Part shown: one piece after another, positions 14,635 through 22,665 of the stretch
Layout: each line of letters begins with the position of its first letter
Numbering within the stretch: the stretch's first letter is position 1
DNA from: ECT2AJA-044 sp965658225
GTDB taxonomy: Bacteria > Bacteroidota > Bacteroidia > Flavobacteriales > ECT2AJA-044
Direction: 5' to 3'
DNA length: 22,758 bases
Assembly: GCA_965658225.1 (NCBI GenBank)
Contig: CBFHRK010000030.1
Location: 1 to 22,758, forward strand
Notes under the pieces: model-generated
The model's database searches: none
Seen by the model: the letters and a program-made list of their open reading frames with translations, nothing else
What the model was told of the DNA's origin: nothing
Program-made: the position numbers and the translations under genes

Positions 14635-15585
14635 ATGGAATATCTCGATTTTGAGCTTCCGATTAAGGAATTAGAAGAACAAAGGGAAAAGGCTGTACAG
14701 CTCGGTGAAGAGAGTCAGGTCGATGTAACCAAGACTTTACGCGAGCTCGACAAAAAGCTAAAAGAAACCCAAAAGGAGATTTATTCTCACTTAACCGATT
14801 GGCAGCGCGTTCAAATGTCGCGTCATCCGAATCGCCCGTATACGCTCGATTATATTGAAGCGTTGTCGGATGGAGATTGGATGGAATTTCACGGTGATCG
14901 TCATGTAAAGGACGATAAGGCCATGATTGGCGGATTCGGTAGCATTGACGGTAAAACGGTTATGTTTATCGGCCAACAAAAAGGTAAAAACACCAAAATG
15001 CGTCAGTACCGTAATTTCGGTATGGCGAACCCTGAAGGCTATCGCAAAGCCTTGCGTTTTATGCGCATGGCCGAAAAATTTAGAAAGCCTATTGTCATTT
15101 TCATCGACACACCTGGCGCCTACCCGGGCCTTGAAGCAGAAGAGCGCGGTCAAGGAGAAGCAATTGCGCGCAACCTCATTGAGATGTTCAAGATCACGGT
15201 GCCCATTGTTTGCATCATTATTGGTGAAGGAGCCTCGGGCGGAGCCTTGGGAATCGGTATCGGCGACAAAGTATTGATGCTTCAAAACACGTGGTATTCC
15301 GTTATTTCTCCTGAGAGTTGTAGTTCAATTCTCTGGCGCACGTGGGAGCACAAGGAAGAAGCAGCGGCGGCATTAAAGCTTACAGCCGAAGACATGAAAA
15401 AGAATAAGCTGATCGATGGTGTTATCAAAGAACCATTGGGAGGTGCTCATTCAGATCCTATTGGGATGTACGATATAGTCAAAAAAGAAATCCTCAAGCA
15501 CATTGAAAAGTTGGAAGAGGTTGAGTCCGATGCCTTAATTAAAAGGCGTCGAGATAAATTTTCGAAAATGGGCGTAATCGCCTAG
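14635..15585 (+). CDS. accA: Acetyl-CoA carboxylase carboxyltransferase subunit alpha
   Basis: A 316-residue subunit that, with AccD, moves the carboxyl group from carboxybiotin to acetyl-CoA to make malonyl-CoA, the first step of fatty-acid synthesis. The N-terminal helical hairpin (about 8-50) is followed by the crotonase-like domain: R63-HPNRPYTLDYI, E84-FHGDRH, the P160-GAYPGLEAEERGQ segment, and the oxyanion-forming G197-EGASGGALGIG. The length matches the family. It stands alone with a strong terminator directly behind it; accD is not in the window. Confidence 0.98.
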   Translation: MEYLDFELPIKELEEQREKAVQLGEESQVDVTKTLRELDKKLKETQKEIYSHLTDWQRVQMSRHPNRPYTLDYIEALSDGDWMEFHGDRHVKDDKAMIGGFGSIDGKTVMFIGQQKGKNTKMRQYRNFGMANPEGYRKALRFMRMAEKFRKPIVIFIDTPGAYPGLEAEERGQGEAIARNLIEMFKITVPIVCIIIGEGASGGALGIGIGDKVLMLQNTWYSVISPESCSSILWRTWEHKEEAAAALKLTAEDMKKNKLIDGVIKEPLGGAHSDPIGMYDIVKKEILKHIEKLEEVESDALIKRRRDKFSKMGVIA

Positions 15586-15586
15586 C

Positions 15587-15615
15587 AAAAAAGCCCTCAA
15601 ATGAGGGCTTTTTTT
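15587..15615 (+). terminator. Bidirectional Rho-independent terminator after accA
   Basis: Stem GCCCTC/GAGGGC with flanking A-T pairs, a loop of 2-4 nt, and T or A runs on both sides. It starts 2 nt after the accA stop and also lies 39 nt beyond the stop of the leftward lipoprotein gene, so it can serve both. Confidence 0.9.
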
Positions 15616-15653
15616 ATTTTCCGAAGTGCTACAGTAATCTCGTTGCAACCAAA

Positions 15654-16394
15654 CTATTCTTCGTTCAGATCTATAATCATTGTTTCAACATGATCGCATG
15701 AGATGTTGTCTTGCCCGTGCTCAAACAGATCAAAAACTACATCTCCACCACTACCAATATTCGGTCCTCGAAAATCATAACTCGCTATGGATCCAAAAGT
15801 TGCGTCGTGTCCTACATGTGCTCCTACCCGGAACTCTAAAGTATCCAGTATTTGACCCTCATAAAAAGGCCCTACGTAAAAATAATTATAGGTAATGCTG
15901 TAGGTCTCCGTATCCGACCGAAACCATTCTAAAGCTGTTCCGTCGTAGTCTCTGAAATTTGAAGATAGAAATAGGGTGTCTTGAACATTCGTATTATTCG
16001 AGGCATCAATGGTTACGCGCAGAACAGATTGAATAGTATTATATCCATAAATGGTATCTCCTTTAAACGCTGCATTCTCAAACAATTCGAATTGATAGCA
16101 GCAATCGGAAGTTCTCGAGGTATCTGTGAAATTAATAAAACCGGGATCTGGTTTTTTGGACCAACTATGCGCATAGTTGAATGATCCTGCCAGTTTGAAA
16201 TAGCCGCTCGAATCGGAGTACGATTCAAAAAAACGATCGTAATGGCTAAAGCGAACGCGATAGTTTGCGAGAGGTGATCCTCCACACGTATCATAGCAAT
16301 ACCCTTCAACATTGAAACTACCGGCATGCTCCTGCTCGCATGCAATGAAGGAGAATAGTAAAACAAAAAGAGAACAGTAACCTAGTAGCCTCAT
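15654..16394 (-). CDS. Hypothetical lipoprotein with a carboxypeptidase-regulatory-like N-terminal domain
   Basis: A 246-residue exported protein. Residues 4-18 form a signal sequence with lipobox F16-I-A-C19, so it should be lipid-anchored. Residues about 27-75 (VEGYCYDTCGGSPLANYRVRF, then DSSGYFKLAG) look like the small beta-sandwich seen in CarboxypepD_reg-type domains, with the typical 'SD.SGYF.L' pattern. Two further cysteines sit in that segment and a C-C pair near 98-99, possibly disulphide-forming. The rest is beta-rich with no recognised domain. It faces the accA terminator and is preceded by a 157-nt region. Function unknown. Confidence 0.8.
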   Translation of the reverse strand: MRLLGYCSLFVLLFSFIACEQEHAGSFNVEGYCYDTCGGSPLANYRVRFSHYDRFFESYSDSSGYFKLAGSFNYAHSWSKKPDPGFINFTDTSRTSDCCYQFELFENAAFKGDTIYGYNTIQSVLRVTIDASNNTNVQDTLFLSSNFRDYDGTALEWFRSDTETYSITYNYFYVGPFYEGQILDTLEFRVGAHVGHDATFGSIASYDFRGPNIGSGGDVVFDLFEHGQDNISCDHVETMIIDLNEE

Positions 16395-16489
16395 TTATAT
16401 AGTATTAAAATGGCTGTTATAAAAAATACGTTCCAATTATCGATAAGGCCAATTGATTCAGTCGCATTAACAATTTCTTAATCTAAAGT

Positions 16490-16506
16490 ACCTGTTTAGT
16501 ACAGGT
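16490..16506. repeat. Inverted repeat ACCTGT-N5-ACAGGT
   Basis: A perfect 6-bp dyad with a 5-nt centre in the 157-nt space between the two leftward lipoprotein genes, about 95 nt upstream of the start of the gene ending at 15654. It could be an operator or part of a weak terminator; there is no T tract. Confidence 0.35.
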
Positions 16507-16551
16507 CAAAAGAACGGCTTCTTTTTACAATCCCATATGGAATTCAAATCG

Positions 16552-17841
16552 TTATTCCGAATACCAAACAAATAGCTTGATTACTTGTCCACCCGGGAGG
16601 GTGGAATAATTCAAGGTACCGCTACCTGAATCGTACGCACGAATAAATACGCCCTCGCCCACGATCAATTCATCACCAATATTATCATATACCATTACGT
16701 CGGGACTTACACCTGCTTTGAACATAAGTGTATTACTGGTGCTGTAATCCAAAGAATAAATTCCGTCGGGCTGGGAAAAAAAGTAGGTGTTCGCATTTTT
16801 CGAAGCAGCCGAAATAATGACGCCATTGGGCCCTGGAAGTGCTGCTTCGAATCCGTTTGTGGAAAACTGATAACGCCGAATACTTCCCACACCTTGGTCA
16901 TTTAAAAACATCATAGTCGTATTCGGACCTTGCTCAAAAGCCGCCACAGGAACACCGGGCAGTAGGACTTCTTGAATACTTATCCCATTATTTATGTTGT
17001 ACGAAGTCCAGAACGAAGACGACCCCGCACGTTGGGTTTCATATATGAATATCCGATCGTTTTGAAAATACAAGGATTGAGGAATTCTAAACTCCATCAA
17101 CGCAGCGTCGAGACTCAAGGCTCCGGAAGCAGAATAGCGACGAAGACGCCCTTCTTCCATACCCATATAATTAAACTGACCGTCATTGGCTACAGCGGTA
17201 ATACAGGGAAAACCAGGAGCTGCTACACAGTTTTGCGTGTATGCCAATTGCCCGGTTACCAAATCATAAACACTTAATAAATCAGCCACATTCCCGGTGA
17301 CGAGTTGATTGGTAGCTGAATTAAATCCTGCACCACTATATTCGGTCCCGAGATCCGCGAGAAGCATCCAAGAGCCTCCATTTAACCAATACTTCGCTTG
17401 ATAATTGGCACCGTTTTGTACGATTGCGACCAAACCGATTCGTTCTTGAGCCACTGCATTTACATTGAGCTTTACATATTGGTTTGAAGTGGATTCTTCA
17501 TCATCGGCCCGAACGCGAATGTAGTACGTGCCATTATCGAGCCCTTGAGGAATCGGATACAATAAATTCACATTAGCCGTTTTGGAATCTGGTGAGGCAC
17601 TGAATGTTTCGCCTAGCGGCGCGAAATTTTCGTCGGTCAACCGCACTTCCCAGTAGGTGATTTTTTGGTCATCCGTAATTTGAGCACGGACCGGAATCGT
17701 ATCCCCGGCATCAACAATCTGGTTTTCAGAAGGCTCCGTAATTGATACTATGGGCGGACTCGTATCAGAGGAGCTACAACTGTGAATAACTATAAGGGCC
17801 AAAAGGCTTAGAAAAGCGGATATTTTTCTCTTCTTTTGCAT
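16552..17841 (-). CDS. Lipoprotein with an Ig-like domain and a probable beta-propeller
   Basis: A 429-residue surface or periplasmic protein. Signal sequence residues 6-20 lead to I-H-S-C, a lipobox with an unusual His at -2, then a Ser/Asp/Pro linker. Residues about 28-125 form an Ig-like fold of the DUF4625 or bacterial-Ig type (PPIVSITEPSE, then DDQKITYWEVRLTD, then GTYYIRVRADDEES). The remaining 300 residues contain repeated hydrophobic strands separated by GG, NG and DN turns with short recurring Y-D and S-x-S elements, suggesting a beta-propeller. The frame extends back to 18042, over the dnaB start, but the basic-hydrophobic signal fixes the ATG at 17841. The gene is divergent from dnaB. 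Function unknown. Confidence 0.85.
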   Translation of the reverse strand: MQKKRKISAFLSLLALIVIHSCSSSDTSPPIVSITEPSENQIVDAGDTIPVRAQITDDQKITYWEVRLTDENFAPLGETFSASPDSKTANVNLLYPIPQGLDNGTYYIRVRADDEESTSNQYVKLNVNAVAQERIGLVAIVQNGANYQAKYWLNGGSWMLLADLGTEYSGAGFNSATNQLVTGNVADLLSVYDLVTGQLAYTQNCVAAPGFPCITAVANDGQFNYMGMEEGRLRRYSASGALSLDAALMEFRIPQSLYFQNDRIFIYETQRAGSSSFWTSYNINNGISIQEVLLPGVPVAAFEQGPNTTMMFLNDQGVGSIRRYQFSTNGFEAALPGPNGVIISAASKNANTYFFSQPDGIYSLDYSTSNTLMFKAGVSPDVMVYDNIGDELIVGEGVFIRAYDSGSGTLNYSTLPGGQVIKLFVWYSE

Positions 17842-17869
17842 AGACGTGAAGGCCCTGAAGGCCTGATAA

Positions 17870-17899
17870 CAAAGGAATTCTATAATGGCCAAGGTACAA
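17870..17899 (-). promoter_or_regulatory. Promoter of the propeller lipoprotein gene, overlapping the dnaB start
   Basis: Minus-strand TTG (17899-17897), exactly 19 nt, then TTCCTTTG (17877-17870), one mismatch to TAnnTTTG. The -33 element lies inside the first codons of dnaB, so the two genes interleave their start signals. The leader before the ATG at 17841 would be about 25 nt. Confidence 0.5.
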
Positions 17900-19381
17900 A
17901 ACAATCCCTCATTTTCGCCCGCTCGATCTACAACGCAAATAGTGGATATGGAGCATGGGCGGGTCCCGCCGCAGGCGGTAGATTTAGAGGAAGCCGTTTT
18001 AGGCGCCTTGCTTATCGATAAAAATGCCTTAAACGAGGTCATCGATATAATTAGTCCGGACGCTTTTTACAAAGAGAGTCATCAAGAGATTTTTCGATCG
18101 ATAAAAGCCCTATTTGGAGACAGTAAGCCCATTGACATGCTTACCGTCGCGAATCATTTAAAAGAAGAGGCAAAACTCGAAATCGCCGGTGGCGACTATT
18201 ACCTAGCACAACTGACCCAAAGGGTTAGCTCATCGGCTCATATTGAATTTCACTCGAGAATTATCGTTCAAAAGTACATCCAACGAGAGTTGGTTCGGGT
18301 GGCTTCAGAAATCATTCGCGATGCTTTCGACGATACTACAGACGTACTCGAATTACTCGATAAAGCGGAAGCCCGACTGTTTGAAATTACCGAGGGCAAC
18401 ATTAAAAAGAACTACGACTCAGCCGAAAGTCTGATTCAACAAGCGCTTCAAAACATTGAAGACATATCACGTAAGCAGGGATTAAGCGGGGTCCCAAGTG
18501 GATTTACGCAAATCGACAAACTCACTTCGGGGTGGCAGAAATCCGATTTGGTCATTTTAGCCGCTCGTCCAGGTATGGGTAAAACGGCGTTCGTGTTGAG
18601 TATGGCGCGAAATATGGCCATCGATCATCAAACTCCGGTCGCTGTCTTCTCTCTAGAGATGTCGAGTGTTCAGTTAATTACTCGTTTAATTTCGAGTGAA
18701 ACGGGGCTGAGTTCCGAAAAACTCCGAAAAGGAAGTCTGGAAGATTTCGAATGGCAGCAATTGCATGCTAAAATCAAGAACTTAGAAAAGGCGCCGTTAT
18801 TTATTGACGACACTCCTGCCCTATCTATTTTCGATTTGCGTGCGAAATGTCGTCGATTAGTTTCGCAACACAATGTTGGCGTTATTATCATCGATTATTT
18901 GCAACTCATGACCGCGGGTTCGGATTCGAAAGGCGGAAATCGGGAACAAGAAATTAGTACCATTTCGCGTTCCTTAAAAAGTATTGCTAAAGAATTGAAC
19001 GTTCCCGTAATTGCCTTGAGTCAGTTGAGTCGGGCCGTTGAAACCCGTGGAGGGTCAAAACGTCCTTTGCTTTCCGATCTTCGTGAATCGGGGGCCATTG
19101 AACAAGATGCGGATATTGTGAGTTTCATTTATCGCCCCGAATACTACGGACTAACCGAGTGGGATGATGAAGAGCACACTCCTTGTGACGGACAAGCCGA
19201 ATTCATTTTGGCCAAACACCGTAACGGGGCATTGGATGAGGTGAGACTCAAGTTCGTTGGTCATTTGGCTAAATTCACCAACCTCGAAGAGTTCAGTTTT
19301 TCGGGTGGCGGAGACTTTTTGCAATCGAGCATGAATAATGATGATTTCAACAACAACGACGACGATTTTGACCATTTCTAA
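17885..19381 (+). CDS. dnaB: Replicative DNA helicase
   Basis: A 498-residue hexameric helicase that unwinds DNA at the replication fork. The N-terminal domain (about 26-135) begins VPPQAVDLEEAVLGALL, as in DnaB; a linker (about 160-200) leads to the RecA-like motor. Walker A is A227-R-P-G-M-G-K-T234, Walker B I334-I-I-D-Y-L-Q with Asp337, and the arginine-rich DLRESGAIEQDAD motif is at 398-410. The C-terminus is an Asn/Asp-rich acidic tail (about 483-498), a likely flexible tail. An AAAGGA stretch sits 8 nt upstream but coincides with the reverse complement of the neighbouring lipoprotein's -7 box, so it may not be a ribosome-binding site. No intein or insertion is visible. Confidence 0.97.
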   Translation: MAKVQNNPSFSPARSTTQIVDMEHGRVPPQAVDLEEAVLGALLIDKNALNEVIDIISPDAFYKESHQEIFRSIKALFGDSKPIDMLTVANHLKEEAKLEIAGGDYYLAQLTQRVSSSAHIEFHSRIIVQKYIQRELVRVASEIIRDAFDDTTDVLELLDKAEARLFEITEGNIKKNYDSAESLIQQALQNIEDISRKQGLSGVPSGFTQIDKLTSGWQKSDLVILAARPGMGKTAFVLSMARNMAIDHQTPVAVFSLEMSSVQLITRLISSETGLSSEKLRKGSLEDFEWQQLHAKIKNLEKAPLFIDDTPALSIFDLRAKCRRLVSQHNVGVIIIDYLQLMTAGSDSKGGNREQEISTISRSLKSIAKELNVPVIALSQLSRAVETRGGSKRPLLSDLRESGAIEQDADIVSFIYRPEYYGLTEWDDEEHTPCDGQAEFILAKHRNGALDEVRLKFVGHLAKFTNLEEFSFSGGGDFLQSSMNNDDFNNNDDDFDHF

Positions 19382-20636
19382 TAAGCGCTTTTACACCTTT
19401 GTTTTTCTTCTTTTGAGCATGACGACGATGGCGCGTCATATTCTGATCCCCATGGACGAAGTGTCTCAAAAAAATCACTTGAAAGCCTATGGTGTTGCCT
19501 TTTGGGTTCTAGAGCGAGAAGTGGAGATTCAGTGGTTACTAAATTATCGAGGAGGTAGTTTTATGATGCCCTACGGAGAGCAAATTGAGCGAGAATGTAT
19601 CATTCGCGGCGTCAGTTATGAGCTCATTGCCGATGTTCAAGCAAATCAAATATTTGCTGAAATTGCTTCACCCGAAGTAAACATGGATGCTGTTAAACTT
19701 GAAAAAGCGCCAAAAGTAGCTGTGTATTCGCCTAAAACGGCGCAGCCCTGGGACGATGCCGTGACGCTGGCATTAACTTATGCCGAAATCCCATACGACG
19801 TTGTTTATGATGAAGAGGTCATGAGCGATCTTCTATTGTTGTACGATTGGCTGCATTTGCACCACGAAGATTTTACGGGTCAATATGGACGCTTTTACCG
19901 CGCGTTTAAGAACGCGCCATGGTATATTGAGCAAAAGCGCGATTCGGAAGCGCGTGCGGCTGCTTTGGGCTTTAACAAGGTGAGCGAAGCAAAAAGGGCC
20001 GTTGCTCTTAAGATTCGCAACTTCACCCTGGCGGGTGGATTCCTATTTGCCATGTGTTCGGCAACAGATAGTTATGATATTGCCTTGGCGGCTCAAGGAG
20101 TTGATATTTGCGAGTATATGTTCGATGGCGACCCAGCAGATCCGTCGGCTCAATCGAAACTCGACTATACTCAAAGCTACGCTTTTGAGAATTTCCGATT
20201 GAGCATGAATCCGAACGAATACGAATTTTCAAATATTGACGCTACGAATAGTCGGCCCCGAAAACCGGAGCAAGATTTCTTCACTCTTTTCGATTTTAGC
20301 GCGAAATGGGATCCAGTACCTACGATGCTTTGCCAAAATCACACTCGGGTGGTTAAAGGATTTATGGGACAAACTACTGCCTATCGCAATGAAGTCTTAA
20401 AACCTGATGTGCTCATACTAGGGGAAAATAAAGGATGGGGTGAAGCGCGCTATATCCACGGGGAAATGGGTGAGGGAACGTGGACTTTTTACGGTGGCCA
20501 TGATCCCGAAGACTATCAGCATATGGTGGGTGATCCTAAAACCGAATTGGAATTACATCCCAATTCACCCGGGTATCGACTGATTCTGAACAATATTTTG
20601 TTCCCCGCTGCAAAAAAGAAGAAACAGAAAACGTAA
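19338..20636 (+). CDS. Exported GATase1-like protein, commonly labelled 'asparagine synthetase B' in Bacteroidota
   Basis: A 432-residue protein downstream of dnaB. I recall this family behind dnaB in Bacteroidota under the name asparagine synthetase B, but the features of that enzyme are missing: no N-terminal Cys-2 glutaminase nucleophile and no SGGxDS pyrophosphatase loop. What is visible is a signal peptide (residues 17-31, FYTFVFLLLSMTTMA then R-H), a Rossmann-like strand-helix pair (VAVYSPKTAQPWDDA, 127-141), and a nucleophile-elbow-like G233-GFLFAMCSATDS with Cys240, reminiscent of class I glutamine amidotransferases. The real start is uncertain: ATG 19338 makes a low-complexity Thr run from the dnaB tail region, and TTG 19368 would give a cleaner signal peptide. 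Function unknown; an exported hydrolase fits best. Confidence 0.85.
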   Translation: MMISTTTTTILTISNKRFYTFVFLLLSMTTMARHILIPMDEVSQKNHLKAYGVAFWVLEREVEIQWLLNYRGGSFMMPYGEQIERECIIRGVSYELIADVQANQIFAEIASPEVNMDAVKLEKAPKVAVYSPKTAQPWDDAVTLALTYAEIPYDVVYDEEVMSDLLLLYDWLHLHHEDFTGQYGRFYRAFKNAPWYIEQKRDSEARAAALGFNKVSEAKRAVALKIRNFTLAGGFLFAMCSATDSYDIALAAQGVDICEYMFDGDPADPSAQSKLDYTQSYAFENFRLSMNPNEYEFSNIDATNSRPRKPEQDFFTLFDFSAKWDPVPTMLCQNHTRVVKGFMGQTTAYRNEVLKPDVLILGENKGWGEARYIHGEMGEGTWTFYGGHDPEDYQHMVGDPKTELELHPNSPGYRLILNNILFPAAKKKKQKT

Positions 20637-20761
20637 TTTCTTAAGTTGTTTCCGCTCGGACATTAAGGGTCGTAATCGACGTGTCAACATGGGGTTCAAC
20701 TCGCTCACTTTGGGTAGTGAGCACACTTCCTTCTCATCGCTCAAGAATCCAGCAATATCAT

Positions 20762-22609
20762 TTAGTTATAGAAGGACCAGCTCAATCCGAATCGGATAAC
20801 GAAGTCGGTTGTTGGGTAATGGGGTGCGTTAAAGTATCGATAGTCGAACCACCCGGCATTAATATGTTCAAGAGTTAGAAACGCGGTTAGCTCGCGCACT
20901 TGAGCATTTAAAAAGAAATCAAAGTAGGGGTAGTTTCCTATTGCTATTTCATCTTGCCGGTAAAAGAGTCCGGTCGACGGCCGATAAGCATTACCATTGA
21001 ATTCGGTGGTGTAATTTAGTGTTACACCCATTTGCAGATGTAGAGGTTTATCTTTAAAAAGGTATTGATTGAGGTACAAACTACTTCGAAGCACCACTGC
21101 CGGCAGATCTATAGACACGGCATCAATGGCCTGATACATCACTTCGTTATCCCAATTGAATGCACCAAGCGAAAGGCCTTTCATCGCTTTTATTTGAAGT
21201 ACGCTCTCGAATTGGCCCGATTGAGTAGCGATGGATCCTGAATCTTGAAAGAACGGTACATTATCCATACCCGTATAGTCGATGCTCAGCGCCTCACGGC
21301 GCGATGTTCTCTGCAAAGACCCTCCCATTTGAAGTACGTTAAAGGAGTATATGTCGGTATCCCATTGATCGTGGTTTCCGGAAAAGGATAGATAATACTT
21401 CCCTGGGGTGAGTAATTGCCAATGGGCGTAGGTTTTCCACGAGAGGCTCGATCCGCCCGTGAGGGCGCCACCGAAATACGTGTTGGCGGCATCCGGACCC
21501 GAAATACCTTTAATCACTTTTCCGTGAAGGGTGGCAAAGGGAAGTTCGTACTTTAAAAATCCTTCTATTCGGAGGTTTTGGTTATTGTATTCTGGCCGAT
21601 CTCCACCTCGGTACGCAAAATACTCGTGTGTTAATCCGCCCGATAGGGTGAGTCCTTCAAACAAATTATAGGTGAGTCCGACGGTATTTGACAAGCGTCC
21701 AAAGTACGTACTATCGAGTGTTGCGGCTGTATCAAGATAGGCTGCGCCATAGTAATCAAAATTAGGAGCGATGTCATCGTAGGTGAAGGTATGGCGCATC
21801 CATTCCGCTCTGTGGTAGGCACTCAGCTTGGACACGAACACGGTATCGGGAATGGTATCGGCATCTACAAAGAATATCTGGTTCCCTCCAATGCGATAGC
21901 TGTGGTTGATTCCAATTCTGAAATGCCTCATACGGTGTTCTGCATTCGTGAGGTTCATGGGCATTACGGTTCGATCTGTTTCTTGATTTTCGGTGAAGGT
22001 GGTATCTCCAGCGAGTCCACCATGCTGTTGGGCTGAAGTCCTAACGAGCGATGCATATGCCCGCATTTTGTATCTGAGCCCAGAATACTGTGAGGTGAGT
22101 CGGAATTGATTCCAGATAGTCTCGTCATTCGGATAAAACCCCAAGCTTCGTTCGCGGTTGTAGGCCGCGGCAAAATTCCATTTCGGAGTGATATTTTGGG
22201 AGTGAATCACGTGGGTTGCTCCACCGATATTAAGGGAGCTTCGGTACGACAAATAAGTGTAGGGCGTACGCACGTTATAAAACTTTAATTCATGAGAGTC
22301 ATCATAAACATCAGCAAAAGTGCTTAGCCCTAATTGTGCCCCAATTTGATAATTGAGTTTGAATACGGTTGGCTGGAGGGCTTGATTGATGTTGGTGAGA
22401 CGGTAATAACCAAAAAGTGGCTGTTGGGAAGCGTTGAGCTCGTATTGAGCCTTTATAGAGAGAACGGTATCTACAAAAGTGAAAGATTCACTTTGTAATG
22501 GATTGTCTGTGATTGTAAAATGGCTGTGACTTGGCGGGGTGAGCGTGTCCTGTGCTCGCCCGGATAGGGAGCACGATAGTAGAATAAGGATGGACAAAAT
22601 CGGTCTCAT
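20762..22609 (-). CDS. Putative outer-membrane porin (Porin_10 type)
   Basis: A 615-residue beta-barrel protein. A signal peptide (MRPILSILILLSCSLSGRA, cleaved before Q) is followed by alternating aromatic and polar strands over the whole length, with the segment TVFKLNYQIGAQLG and the FYNVRTPYTYLSYRSS motif of the Bacteroidota putative-porin family. The final residues, RFGLSWSFYN, end near an aromatic, as outer-membrane barrels do, although Asn rather than Phe is last. The frame extends to 22678, which would run through a terminator into 5S rRNA, so the ATG at 22609 is the start. The solute is not predictable. It lies just behind the rRNA operon. Confidence 0.88.
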   Translation of the reverse strand: MRPILSILILLSCSLSGRAQDTLTPPSHSHFTITDNPLQSESFTFVDTVLSIKAQYELNASQQPLFGYYRLTNINQALQPTVFKLNYQIGAQLGLSTFADVYDDSHELKFYNVRTPYTYLSYRSSLNIGGATHVIHSQNITPKWNFAAAYNRERSLGFYPNDETIWNQFRLTSQYSGLRYKMRAYASLVRTSAQQHGGLAGDTTFTENQETDRTVMPMNLTNAEHRMRHFRIGINHSYRIGGNQIFFVDADTIPDTVFVSKLSAYHRAEWMRHTFTYDDIAPNFDYYGAAYLDTAATLDSTYFGRLSNTVGLTYNLFEGLTLSGGLTHEYFAYRGGDRPEYNNQNLRIEGFLKYELPFATLHGKVIKGISGPDAANTYFGGALTGGSSLSWKTYAHWQLLTPGKYYLSFSGNHDQWDTDIYSFNVLQMGGSLQRTSRREALSIDYTGMDNVPFFQDSGSIATQSGQFESVLQIKAMKGLSLGAFNWDNEVMYQAIDAVSIDLPAVVLRSSLYLNQYLFKDKPLHLQMGVTLNYTTEFNGNAYRPSTGLFYRQDEIAIGNYPYFDFFLNAQVRELTAFLTLEHINAGWFDYRYFNAPHYPTTDFVIRFGLSWSFYN

Positions 22610-22613
22610 TGGC

Positions 22614-22621
22614 CGAAGATA
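22614..22621 (-). promoter_or_regulatory. -7-like box of the porin gene
   Basis: Minus-strand TATCTTCG, one mismatch to TAnnTTTG, lies 4 nt before the porin ATG and directly after the T-tract of the rRNA terminator. The expected -33 position falls in the terminator stem and has no TTG. Confidence 0.35.
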
Positions 22622-22625
22622 GAAT

Positions 22626-22660
22626 AAAAAAAAAGCCCTTCCGATAGGGAAGGGCTTTTT
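22626..22660 (-). terminator. Rho-independent terminator of the rRNA operon
   Basis: A 9-bp stem AGCCCTTCC/GGAAGGGCT with a 5-nt loop and long A and T runs on both sides, so it works in either direction. Read leftward it begins 5 nt after the 3' end of 5S rRNA. Confidence 0.9.
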
Positions 22661-22665
22661 GAAAA

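Noticed and set aside
14791..15285. A 164-residue antisense open frame over accA
   Set aside because: Antisense shadow of a highly conserved gene, with no promoter or recognisable domain.
16508..16525. AAAAGAA/TTCTTTT hairpin downstream of the propeller lipoprotein gene
   Set aside because: Nearly all A-T pairs and no separate T-tract; too weak to call a terminator.
17871..17876. AAAGGA as the dnaB ribosome-binding site
   Set aside because: Shine-Dalgarno use is rare in Bacteroidota and the bases coincide with the reverse complement of the divergent -7 box.
17842..18042. N-terminal extension of the propeller lipoprotein frame into dnaB
   Set aside because: The extension is antisense to dnaB codons, and a standard lipoprotein signal begins at 17841.
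20703..20722. Hairpin GCTCAC/GTGAGC in the convergent gap after the GATase1-like gene
   Set aside because: The 8-nt loop and lack of a T-tract make it a poor terminator; chance is likely.
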